From: Artemia franciscana | Lineage: Eukaryota; Arthropoda; Branchiopoda; Anostraca; Artemiidae | Length of the DNA: 64,000 bases | NCBI RefSeq assembly: GCF_032884065.1 | Contig: NC_088868.1 | Span: 8,008,963 to 8,072,962, forward strand | Reading direction: 5' to 3' | In this document: positions 47,105 through 57,005 of the stretch, one piece after another | Layout: each line of letters begins with the position of its first letter | Position numbering within the stretch: position 1 is the stretch's first letter | The notes under the pieces: generated by a model | What the model was told of the DNA's origin: nothing | Seen by the model: the letters and a program-made list of their open reading frames with translations, nothing else | Database searches by the model: none | Program-made: the position numbers and the translations under genes

Positions 47105-47269
47105 CTTTGTCATTACCAGCAGTTGAACCCAAGTCAGAGAAGCCAGAGAAAGTACCAATCGGAGCAGATATACAGGGCAAGGCAGGCAAAGACAAACCTT
47201 CAGGTGGCATAACAGAATTTGTAGGTTCAAACGGGCCATCAGCGTGGCGTACTGGTGTATCTTCAATTT
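47105..47269 (-). CDS. Zinc-finger gene, predicted exon 2
   Basis: Minus strand. The acceptor ATCTCTTTTTTCAG precedes 165 bases, and the exon ends ACAAAG before a GTATCG donor. The frame used has no stops: two bases complete a codon, 54 codons follow (IEDTPVRHADGPFEP near the start, then a Pro/Ser/Gly-rich segment ending SAGNDK-like), and one base is left over. This phase 1-1 exon fits exon 1 (60519-60564, one base left over) and the zinc-finger exon (first two bases complete a codon). The junction codons become GAA (Glu) and GAT (Asp). The segment has no known fold and is probably a disordered N-terminal region. Splicing is inferred, not observed. Confidence 0.6.
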
Positions 47270-47654
47270 CTGAAAAAAGAGATATTTCAAATTAGAATTT
47301 TTATTTAACTTTGTTTTTGAACTAGAAATTGAATATGTGTTTGCTTTGGACCTTTATGGAAGGTTCTCTTGTAAAAACGAAAATAAAAACAAGACAGCTT
47401 TTACCCCCTTCCAAAGTAGAAAAACTGGGGCTACTGCCCCAGTCTCTCCTCTAAGCTGAATTGCAAAGAATCCTCGCTAAATAAGTACGTCTCACATGAA
47501 TTATCTTCAAACAATTTCTTTTTAATTCCTACTATGAAATAAGGAAGATTTTTTTTTAGGTTCCTTAGAATACAGAAAAATGTGTTTCGCATGATAATTT
47601 TTAATAGTTCTAGTGCTAGAAGTAATATTTCAAAGACTGTTCTCTATTTCTAGA

Positions 47655-47725
47655 GCTAGTCCTAGCCGAATGGCTAGCGCCCTGGACTTGAAATGGTTAG
47701 AACAGGGGTTCAAGTCCTGGTAATG
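47655..47725 (+). mobile_element. tRNA-Ser(UGA)-like pol III head, probably a SINE or tRNA pseudogene
   Basis: A perfect A-box match TAGCCGAATGG (47663-47673) and a perfect B-box match GGTTCAAGTCC (47707-47717) are present. Between them lies GGACTTGAAAT, an anticodon loop CTTGAAA with anticodon TGA (47689-47691), as in tRNA-Ser(UGA). The anticodon stem does not close on its 3' side and there is no long variable arm, so it is not a functional tRNA. DNA after it (to about 47850) could be a SINE body. It lies in intron 1 of the zinc-finger gene. Confidence 0.5.
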
Positions 47726-47869
47726 CTTGTTATTTAATTCGGAACAGGGATCAGTGGTATGACTCTGTAAGCTCATCCAGAGCTGTACTAGCTCTAAATG
47801 TGTACCTACCGAAATCGTGGGGGGGGGGAGGCACAGGAAGATAATGAAACAAGTGAAATATATGAAAAA

Positions 47870-48049
47870 CATAAGGAATCAAACCAATAAATTGTAAGGT
47901 CATTCATATTTCAAGGGAGAGAGGAAGCCAAGTGTAAAAAAAAGAAAAACCTCGGATATGAGCGAGAAGCGAGACATGAATTCTAAAGATGAAATAGAAA
48001 ATCAGCAAAAAACTTAAAAAAAAAATTGAATGATTATATATACATTAAG
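47870..48049. other. No gene seen
   Basis: A-rich intronic DNA without recognisable coding or RNA features. Confidence 0.35.
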
Positions 48050-48570
48050 TGCAGGGACCCTGGCGGCTTCGCAACCCGGCCCTGGCACTCGGCAGGATTC
48101 TATATATGGATTCTTATTGTCCCTTGTCTTCTAACCGCAAGCATTTTGAGATAATTTGATGTCTTTTCATACTGTAGTCCTTTCAAAGATTATTGATTAT
48201 AATAACAAATCCAATTTCTAACAACGACATCTACTAAGGTTCAAACTTTTGGTTTTCTTTATTAAGGTTTTTAAATTGTTATAATCTCTTGTTAAAATAT
48301 ATATATATATTTTTGCAATCGCTAGCCGCCTGGCCCCAGCACTTGGCAGGCTTCTATATATGGTTTCTCATAGATCGCTTGTCTTCTAACCATAGATAAT
48401 TGGCTGTCTTTTCATATTGTAGTCTTTTCAAAGATATTCGATTATTAAATCAAGCCGGATTTTTAACAACGATATCTACTAATCTTCAAACTTTTGAATT
48501 TCTTTCTTAAAGTTTTTGAATTGTTATAATCCCTTGTTAAACTATATACAAATATTTTTCCAATTACCTC
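48050..48570 (+). repeat. Two-unit tandem duplication of about 260 bases
   Basis: Units at about 48050-48320 and 48321-48570 share, in order, CACT-GGCAGG-TTCTATATATGG, TTGTCTTCTAACC, TGTCTTTTCATA-TGTAGTC, TTTCAAAGAT, TTTTTAACAACGATATCTAC or a variant, TTCAAACTTTTG, TTGTTATAATC and CTTGTTAAA. The blocks are clearly homologous but diverged. Non-coding. Confidence 0.65.
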
Positions 48571-48585
48571 TTGTTAAATCAGACA

Positions 48586-51273
48586 TGACAAGAGCTAAGA
48601 GCTCATATGGCACTTGTGACGAGGCAAGAAGAGCTAAGAGCGAAGAGCTCATATGGTATGAGCTCTAACAAAATTCTAAGAATCAATAGATTGATTTAAA
48701 AGGAAAATCAGAGGCTTAATGCCGGTCAGGATTTAAAATAAGAGCTCTGAGTCACGATGCCCTTCTAAATATCAAAATTCATTAAGATCCGATGACACGC
48801 CTACCAATGTTCATCGTCCTAGCACGTTAAGAAGCACCAAACTCGCCAAATAACTGAACACCTCCCCCCAACTCCCCCAAAGAGAGCGAATCCAGTACGG
48901 TTACGTCAATGACGTATCAAGAACAGTCCCTTATTCTATCCACCAAGCTTCATCTCGATTCCTCCACTCCAACTGTTTTCCAAGATTTCCCCCTCTAACC
49001 CCCCTCCCAATGTCAAAAGATCTGGTCGGGACTTGAAATAAGAGCTCTGAGACATGAATTCTTTCTAAATATCAAATTTCATTAAGATCCGATCACATAT
49101 TCGTAAGATAAAAATACCCCGATTTTCAAGTTTCCTAAGAATTCCGGTTTCCCCCTCCAACTCCCCCCAATGCCACAGGATCTGGTCGGAATTTAAAATT
49201 AGACCTTTAAAGCACAAGATCCTTCTAAATATCAAATTTCATAAAGATCTGGTCACCCTTTCGTAAGTTACAAATGCCTCAATTTTCAAAATTACCCCCC
49301 CCCAAAAAAAAAAACTCCACCAAAGAGAGCAGATCCGGTCCGGTTATGTCACTCACGTATCTTAGACAGGTTATTATTCTTCCCATCCAGTTTCATCCTG
49401 ATCTCTCCACTTTTAAGTATTTTCTAAGATTTCTGGTCCCCCCAACGCCCCCCAACGATTTAAAATAAGAGATCTGAGTTACGAGGTCCTTCTAAATATG
49501 AAGTTTCCTGAAGATCCAATACCTCCTTCGTAAGTTAAAAATACGTCATTTTTTCTAATTTTTCAGAATTACCCCCCCCCCCCAATAGAGCGGATCCGTT
49601 CCAATTATGTAAATCACGTATCACGTAATAATACGTAAGACTTCTGCTTATTATTCCCACCAAGTTTCATCCCGATCCCTCCAATCTAAGCGTTTTCCAT
49701 GCTTTTAGGTTCCCCCATCCCAAACTCCTCCCCAATGTCACCAGATCCGGTCGGAATTTAAAACAAGAGCTTTGAGACAAGATATCCTTCTAAATATTAA
49801 ATTTTATTGAGGTCCAATCACCAGTTCGTAAGCTAAAAGTACCTCATTTTTTCTATTTTTCAGAATTAACCCCCCCCCCCCCCCGAACTACCCCAAAGAG
49901 AGTGGATCCATTCCGGTTATGTCAATCATGTATCTAGAACTTGTGTTTATTTTTCCAACCAGGTTTCATCCCGATCCCTCCCCTCTAAGTGTTTACCAAG
50001 ATTTTAGGTTTCCCCTCTTAACTCCCCCCCCCCAATGTCACCAGATCCGGTCGGGATTTAAAATAAGAGCTTTGACACCCGATATCCTTCTAAATATCAA
50101 ATCTCATTGAGATCAGATCACCCTTTCGTAAGTTAAAAATACCTCATTTTTTCTAGTTTTTCAGAATTAACCCCCCCCCCCCCCATAGAGCGGATCCGTT
50201 CCAATTATGTAAATCACGTATCTAAGACTTCTGCTTATTTTTCCCACCAAGTTTCATCCCGATCCCTCCAATCTAAGCGTTTACCATGATTTTAGGTTCC
50301 CCCACCCCAAACTCCCCCCAATGTCACCAGATCCAGTCGGAATTTAAAATAAGAGCTTTGAGACACGATATCCTTCTAAATATCAAATTTCATTAAGATC
50401 CGGTCTCTCGTTCGTAAGTTAAAAATACCTCATTTTTTTTTAATTCTTAAGAATTACCCCCCCCCCCCAACTACCCCAAAGAGAGCGGATCCGTTCCGGT
50501 TATGTCAATCATGTATCTAGGACTTGTGCTTATTTTTCCTACCAAGTTTTATCCCGATCCCTCCACTCTAAGTGTTTTCCAAGTTTTAGGTTTCCCCCTC
50601 CCAACCCCCCAACCCCCCAATGTCACCAAATCCGGTCGGGATTTAAAATAAGAGCTCTGAGACACGATATCCTTTTAAACATCAAATTTCATTGAGATCC
50701 CATCACTCGTTCGTAAGTTAAAAATACCTCACTTTTTCTAATATTTCATAATTAACCCCCCCCCCTCCCAACTACCCCTAAGAGAGCGGATCCGTTCCAG
50801 TTATGTCAATAATGTATCTAGGACTTGTGCTGATTTTCCCCACCGAGTTTCATCCCGATCCCTCCACTCTAAGTGTTTTCCAAGTTTTAGGTTTCCCCCT
50901 CCCAACTCCTCGAATGTCACCAGATCCAGTCGGGATTTAAAATAACAGCTCTGAGACACGATATCCTTCCAAACATTAAATTTCATTAAAATCTGATCAA
51001 CCGTTCATAGGTTAAAAATACTTCAATTTTCCTATTTTTTCCGGATTAACACCCCCCCCCCCCCCCCCCAGATGGTCAAATCGGGAAAACGATTTGACCA
51101 TCTGGTCAAATTAGAACTATTCATAATTTAATCTGATCCGGTCCGTGATACGCCTGCCAAATTTCATCGTCCTAGCATACCTGGAAGTGCCTAAAGTAGC
51201 AAAACCGGGACAGACAGACCAACAGAATTTGCAATTGCTTTATGTCACTTGGTTAACACCAAGTGCCGTAAAA
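48586..51273 (+). mobile_element. Satellite-bearing element D (Helentron-like), longest copy, in intron 1
   Basis: Starts GACAAGAGCTAAGAGCTCAT then ATGGCACTTGTGACGAGGCA, with the AGAGCTCATATGGTATGAGC palindrome. About nine tandem satellite units of roughly 290 bases follow, most carrying a homopolymer C tract of 9-17 bases before CAACTACCCCAAAGAGAGCG. The tail contains GGGAAAACGA, CGTCCTAGCATACCTGGAAG and GACAGACAGACC-like sequence. The end is CACTTGGTTAACACCAAGTG then CCGTAAAAA. The inverted TATGGCACTTG end pair is present with one mismatch at the 3' side. Length variation among copies is mainly unit number. Confidence 0.7.
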
Positions 51274-51303
51274 ACACATATTTCATGGGTACATCAGAAA
51301 AAA

Positions 51304-51305
<2 letters not shown>

Positions 51306-51395
<90 letters not shown>
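51306..51395. repeat. (AT)n dinucleotide microsatellite
   Basis: About 90 bases of uninterrupted AT/TA repeat directly after element D. The open frame running through it encodes only alternating Ile and Tyr and is not a gene. Confidence 0.95.
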
Positions 51396-51396
<1 letters not shown>

Positions 51397-51404
51397 CCCT
51401 TTCA

Positions 51405-51530
51405 TATATGTCATGACAGAACTAAAAGGTGATTGAAAATACCCAAATTAAAAAATGCCCAATACGGAGTGTTACTGTTTGAATTTAAAAAGTAAAAATA
51501 AGAACAGAAACACCTGTCCATGCAATAAGG
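51405..51530 (+). repeat. Dispersed repeat, copy 2 (TCATGACAGAACTAAA family)
   Basis: Matches 181-330 in block order: TCATGACAGAACTAAA, GGTGATTGAAAA, AAATTAAAAAATGC, GTGTTACTGTTTG, CCATGCAATA. The AT microsatellite abuts it on the left, as AT-rich DNA does at the other copy. Confidence 0.5.
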
Positions 51531-53239
51531 CATTGATGACTTTTGTGGAGCCCCTCAGATCTTTTCCCAAAACTAGGGGGCAATGAATAATTTCTGAGAC
51601 CACAATGACTAAGCATAACCAGACGAGAAGAAGACATGTGTTAATAAGAAAAACAAGGATAGTTCCAGTCAAACAGTACAAATATTTCGACCAAGACCTC
51701 TGCTCAGCCATACTCTATGCAGAAATAGAAAAATAAAAACAAATACTAATTAACCCTAAAAACAACCACTAATTTAAAAGATCTGACATGAAATGGCAAT
51801 TCAGTCTACTAAATCTGAGTTTTAAATTTACTATTTTTGTGTCAGGTTTGGTTTCATGGAATTTTATTAGGTTGCAAAATGTTGTCATGTGATAGAGAAA
51901 AACCTGATTTAACAATTTCATTATAAATGAGAGCAGCTCTTAGTAAAGAAAACTGATTCCTCTAGTTATATCTACTGAGAACTAATTTTTTTGGTATATT
52001 TTTCTTAATTCCGTCTGCCTCTCTGAAAACTTGCATGAGACCTTACAAAGGGACAATAATGGAGGTTTATTTCAAACAAAATGAAACAGTATAGGTTACC
52101 CTTGGTTTAGCATCTTGATGTGTCAATCAATGGGACCATATTGGTTCACAGCCTTTTTTTCAATTAGCGTTAGTAGCTATTTCCTTCATTTTCGTTTTTC
52201 TTGTTTAACTGTTTCAGTGCCAATATACCTGCTAATCAATTTAAACAATTTATCTCTGTAATAAAATAGAAGGCTTTGCACTCTAAAACAGATCAGCAGA
52301 TGCTTTAGGAATCGAAACATTAATTTCGAACAGCCAAGCAGAACATTAGCCCACTGAGTTACCATAGAGGTTCTGCTTGTGGATTTCAGCCTACACGTAA
52401 TACTACCTTTCATGAAAAATTTGGCTGATTTTCTTCCGTCATTGGCAAATCACGGCCTAAAGCTGTCAATAAGAATTCTTAAACATTTTTACTCACTGAC
52501 AAAATTAATAGCTGACAACATGTTCCTAACGATACTCCCAGTGGAAGCAGACGAATTAGTATGATGCATTGGGCTACTTTCCACCAATCGCATCTTTCAA
52601 ATGTAAATAATATGGATAGGCCAGGAGCTAGTTTTTAAAAATATCTGCATTTTTAACCTGTTGTAAGATAACATAAATTTACCGGAAACAGACTTGTAGA
52701 AGGCTATCTGTAGAAGTCTAAAGCCTACTGCGTCATTAGCGCTATAATGAAAACTATATGTGACTCGAACAGTATTGGAAAAAACTAGTAAAATTAAACT
52801 GAATAGTTAGTATATAATAATATTAACTCCTGAAAGCTCATCAGGCCAAGATTTTATTTAATTGTACTTTTATGTACAAAATAAAATTGTATGTAATATA
52901 ATATATTTTCAGTAAAGGGTCAATGATGCAGAAGGCTTTATACTTCTACACTTAGGCAAGGGGAAGCAGCCTAACTCTTGTTATTTATTCATTTGTATTA
53001 GTATCGATTGTATGTTTGTTTAGTGTGATTGTTTATTTAATCTCTGTTGTTTATGGCTTTTATTAATTCTTTAATAATAAAAGATTTTTTCGTCCATTTT
53101 AAGCTTGATTGGCATATTTAATTTAAGTTTTACTCGTTTTAAGATTAATTTTTTCATTTTGTATGGTACCTGTTCTATGTTGGTTCTCTATGATTTTTTA
53201 CTTAATATCTATTTGTTCTGGATTTCATTTCTTCTTTAT
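51531..53239. other. No gene seen; intronic
   Basis: AT-rich DNA within intron 1. On the minus strand, 51715-51685 reads CTGAGCAGAGGTCTTGGTCG then AAATATTTG. This is reminiscent of the conserved CTGA...CGAAATAT segment in the Penelope terminal repeat nearby, so it may be a very old trace. The short ORFs have no recognisable domains. Confidence 0.35.
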
Positions 53240-53370
53240 ATATATCTAAAATCAGCATTAAAATGCGATTTTTGATGTACAATTGTAACAAAATTCCGTT
53301 TTTTAGAGTTTTGGTTACTATTGAGCCGGGTCACTCCTTACTACAGTTCGTTACCACGAACTGTTTGATA
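53240..53370 (-). mobile_element. Non-coding hairpin-ended repeat (TATCAAACAG family), short copy R2
   Basis: On the minus strand it begins at 53370 with TATCAAACAGTTCGTGGTAA and the hairpin. It continues GTAGTAAGGAGTGACCCGGC, AAACTCTAAAAAACGGAATT and GCATTTTAATGCTGATTTTA, then stops near 53240. Only the first ~130 bases of the family are present. Confidence 0.7.
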
Positions 53371-53689
53371 GTAATTTCTAGTCGTTTTGAGTTTGAATCA
53401 TTACAGGTTTTTATTCCTACAGATCTTAAGCTCAATATGACCTTTACTTTTCTTTGAAAAGCTTCTTTTCGTAAAACTTTACTTAATTAATTCTGGCCGT
53501 TTTTGATAGCCATTTTTTAAGTTTTCCAAAGTTTACTTTCAATTTTTTTAACATCTAAGTTTCATCAAAGTATCAAAAAGCAACTTTCGTAACTTGCACC
53601 TCTTGCCCCATAAACAAAATCTACCTCGTCAATCAGTAAATCAAAATCTGAAAGTAAACAAGATATGAAAGTAACAATAAGCAAGTTTC

Positions 53690-55490
53690 ATAACTTACAG
53701 TCTTTTCCCTGGGGGCTAGGGGAGAGGGGAATTTCAACTCCAGAGGCATAGTTATTTGGCCTTTGAACTATTTCAAATAAAGTGGTTATCTAAAAATTTG
53801 ACTGAATGCCTTTGAGGAGAAGGGGTTGGGGGAGGGGAGGGTTGGACAAGATGACCTGTGATCACTTTTGACTCAAAAGAAGCTAGAAGTTTCAATTTCC
53901 AATCAAATGAGCCCCCTCTAAAGTTAATACTACAACCTCTCATGTTACCGATGGGCAATTGGCATCCGTCTCTTTTCAACCCCTAGATAACAACTATTTG
54001 AATTTTGGACTATTTGGAAGAAATGGTTATTAAAATTCTGAATCGGATGTCTTTGGGAAGAAAAGGGAGCGAAGAGGGGGGCAGGTTAACCTCTGATCAT
54101 GTTCGTCTCTTAAGAAGGGCAAAGGAAATTTTAATTCCCAATCAAATTAGCCACATCCAAAGTTCATACGCGCAGGCCTTCCATTAAAACTTTATATGTT
54201 AATGATGGGTAACCACCATAATCTACAGCTCTTTCCTCGAGGGCTGGCGGGGGGAGGTGGTTCAAATCCCGAACCATAGTTATTGGAAATCTGAAATATT
54301 TTGAAAAAAATGTCAAAATTTCAATCCAACACACTTGGGGAAAAGCGGGCATGAGGGAGGGAAGGGTTAGTTACCCACCAGTCAATTTTTACTCTTAAAA
54401 AGAAGCTAGAATTTTCAATTTTCAGTCAAATACTCTCATCACTTTTGACTCTTTAAGGGGTAAATAGAACTTCCGATTTCCAGTCCAATGAGTCTCCTCC
54501 AAAGTGTACGCGGGCACCTTTTCCATCTTACATGCACCAGGGGCAAAACCTACAACCCTTGGCCCAAGGGTCTGGGGGATTGGGTTGAATCTAAAGGCAT
54601 TGTTATATAATCTTAGGGCTATTTTGAGCACAATGGCTATCTCAGATTTTCGATTGAATATATTTGAAGGAAAGAGGGCGTAGTGGGTTTTGCCCTTTGG
54701 TTATTTTTGGCTATTAAAATGGGGAACTAGAATTTTCAATTTCCAGTCAAATGAGCATCCTCCAAAGTATATACTGTTATTCATTTCCATAAAACCTTAT
54801 ATACCTCTGAGAAACAGCTTAGAACCCTTGACCCCGTGTTTTGGGTGACTGTGTCAACCCGATATGCATTGGTATATGATAAATAAACTATTTTTAATAA
54901 AATGACTATCTCAAAAGGTTGATCGAATTCATTTGGAGAAAAGGGCGAGGGGGAATCTAGTTACCTTCCGATCCCTTTTTATCCTTACAACGGGAACTTG
55001 AACTTAAAATTTTCGATCGAAAGAGCTCCCTCCAAAGGTAATAAGACTATCCTTTCCATAAAAACCTCATATGCCACTGACACATAACTTACAACACTTC
55101 CCCCCCCCCGGTTTCTGGGGGTTGTGTTGATCACGAGGGTTTTGTTATCTGATCTTTGGACTTTTTAAAACAAAATGGCCATCTAAAAATTAGTATTGGG
55201 TGTATTTGGAGAAAAGAAGGCATGGGGCAGGGGTTAGTTGCCCTCTGAGGGAGTGTATCTCCCAGAGTTTTGAATATCTGATCCTTGAACTATTTTCAAC
55301 AAAATGGTTATCTCAAAAAATTTTATTGCATAAGTTCGGAGAAAAGAGGGCATGGGGAAATTTATCTGCCCTTCAATCACTTTTGACTTTGAAAAGGGGA
55401 AATAGAACTTTCAATGTCCAATCAAATGAACCCCCTCCAAAGCTCATACAGCTACCCCTTCCATAAAAACCATATATGCCCCTGGGCAAC
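53690..55490 (+). repeat. Degenerate satellite array (module shared with the TATCAAACAG family), left part
   Basis: Six or more units of roughly 240-300 bases. Landmarks: CTTTTGACTCTTAAAAAG-like, AACTAGAACTTTCAATTTCC, AATCAAATGAGCCCCCTCCA, CCTTCCATAAAAACCTTATA, TGCCCCTGGGCAAC, TTTTGTTATCTGATCTTTGG, AAAATGGCTATCTCAAAATT and GGGGAAAAGAGGGCATGGGG. The same blocks occur once, in the same order, inside the hairpin-ended repeat at 2775-3331. The array is diverged and non-coding. A Penelope composite is inserted in one unit between 55500 and 59905. Confidence 0.65.
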
Positions 55491-55500
55491 GGTTAACAAT
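55491..55500. repeat. Target-site duplication, left copy (GGTTAACAAT)
   Basis: Ten bases GGTTAACAAT immediately left of the Penelope composite, repeated exactly at 59905-59914. The surrounding satellite reads naturally across the gap when the insert is removed. Confidence 0.8.
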
Positions 55501-55924
55501 AGCGACGAAGACCACACTGCCTTTCCATAACAAACAAATACAACGTAGAAACAATAGGGAAAGTTTTTTCAAGACAATGGAAATTATTTATGTAGATATT
55601 TCGGCCCTATGTCCAAGGGCCGTCTTCAGCACAATACAATACTATATATATATATATAAAAGAACTTACATCAAATTGTAATAATTCCTCTGAAATAGTT
55701 ACATCTATATTTGTATACATGGAAACAATGTCGAAACTACTAACTATTGTGTTTTCTGAAATACTTGTGCTGCTAAGTTTTTTAATCAAATCTGCCGAGT
55801 TATGAATATAGGAATTTTGAGAATACAATAAAGGTTTGAAAGCTGCACAAAGCCATTTTCCAATATTGGCAGCGAGAGCTTTGGTACAAGCTACAATAGG
55901 TCTTAAGGGAATACCCTGTTTATT
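55501..55924 (-). mobile_element. Penelope-like element, inverted and internally deleted 5' part
   Basis: Minus-strand piece of the same element family. Read from 55924 downward: an RT segment from ATAAACAGGGTATTCCC to TTTCAGAGGAATTATT (equivalent to 58039-58281). A direct jump to ACAATTTGATGTAAG in the 3' UTR (equivalent to about 59757) follows. Next comes the whole terminal repeat, and finally the first ~30 bases of the ORF (ATGGAAAGGCAGTGTGG to CTTCGTCGCT). The deletion removes about 1.5 kb without GT-AG borders, so it is not an intron. One substitution (AAAGCTCTCGC versus AAAGCTCCCGC) is visible. Confidence 0.85.
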
Positions 55925-57005
55925 TTTGCTCCCATTCATATATAAATGCAGAAATAAATTTTATCAGAGATATTCTTTTTGGTAATGGATACCCCATTCC
56001 TTTTGTAAATAAAATAATTAGCCGTAGAATAAAAAGACATTCTTGTAAAATCGAAGAAGATACTTCACAATGTGAGGCTATTGATAAGCCCTCAAATATT
56101 GTCTATCTTCCGTATATCCCAAAGATTACAACAAAATTAAAAAATATTTGCACAAAAAATAATCTGTACGTAGTTTTTACTAATAATTTTAAAATCATCA
56201 ATTTCTTAAATTCGGGTAAAGATAAGACCCCAGTTACTCGCCAAAGAGGGGTCTATCAAATACCCTGTGATTGCGGAAAATACTATGTCGGCAGGACCCA
56301 TCAGAATCTAGACAAAAGGTTACAACAGCATAAAAATGACATAGACAAGGCCTTAATTTCAAATGGTTCCAACAATTCCTTTGATTCTGCTCTAGGTTGG
56401 CATATATTTAATAATCCGTCCCACATGATACTTTTTGAAAACTCTTCACTCATTAGTAATGATTTGGGAATAAAACAGGTGGTTCGAGAATCAATTGAAA
56501 TTAATCTCAAAATAAATAAAAATATTTCTTTGAACAGGGACTTGGGGGAATACTCACTAAATTCTTTATGCTCAAATTTAATTAAAAATGATCTAACAAA
56601 ATATTTTACTAAACCAATTTATAATAGTACTGAACCAACTACGAAAAGGCCTTTGAGACAGGCTGCTAAACAAGCAAGATTAGCTTTAAGAAATTGCATC
56701 TAATCATTTTATTCTCTTTAGTTTGAATGAGTTTATATTTCTTCATTTCATTCTTTTCGCCAGTCCTGGTTGAACTTCGCTGAAGTAAGGATGCTAGGGC
56801 TATATTTTAAAAAAAAAATTGTTTTAATAAGTGTTTTTATATTCAGTTTTATTCTCACAATTTGATGTAAGTTCTTTTATATATATATATAGTATTGTAT
56901 TGTGCTGAAGACGGCCCTTGGACATAGGGCCGAAATATCTACATAAATAATTTCCATTGTCTTGAAAAAACTTTCCCTATTGTTTCTACGTTGTATTTGT
57001 TTGTT
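55925..57005 (+). mobile_element. Penelope-like element, forward 5'-truncated copy with terminal repeat
   Basis: Nearly identical to 58825-59904. It holds the last ~259 codons of the ORF, including the GIY-YIG domain, and ends at TAA 56701-56703. The 3' UTR follows, then the terminal repeat (TATATAGTATTGTATTGTGC through CGTTGTATTTGTTTGTT) that directly abuts the ATG of the full copy. By eye the differences are one G/A change near 56570 and small length changes in A and AT runs. It provides the upstream, promoter-bearing terminal repeat for the complete copy. Confidence 0.85.

Noticed and set aside
47655-47725. Functional tRNA-Ser(UGA) gene
   Set aside because: The anticodon stem cannot pair and the long variable arm of tRNA-Ser is missing, despite good A and B boxes.
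48840-51000. Regular repeats that could suggest a CRISPR array
   Set aside because: Unit length is about 290 bases, the repeats are degenerate throughout, and the context is clearly eukaryotic. It is satellite DNA.
51145-51396. 83-codon plus-strand ORF
   Set aside because: It runs through the end of the satellite element and an AT microsatellite. The protein is alternating Ile-Tyr.
55660-55690. Spliced intron as the reason for the missing 1.5 kb in the inverted Penelope fragment
   Set aside because: The deleted stretch starts with AAAAAAC and does not end in AG at the required point. No GT-AG borders.
56991-57005. TTG at 56991 as the Penelope ORF start
   Set aside because: These five codons belong to the terminal repeat. 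ATG at 57006 begins exactly where the repeat ends.
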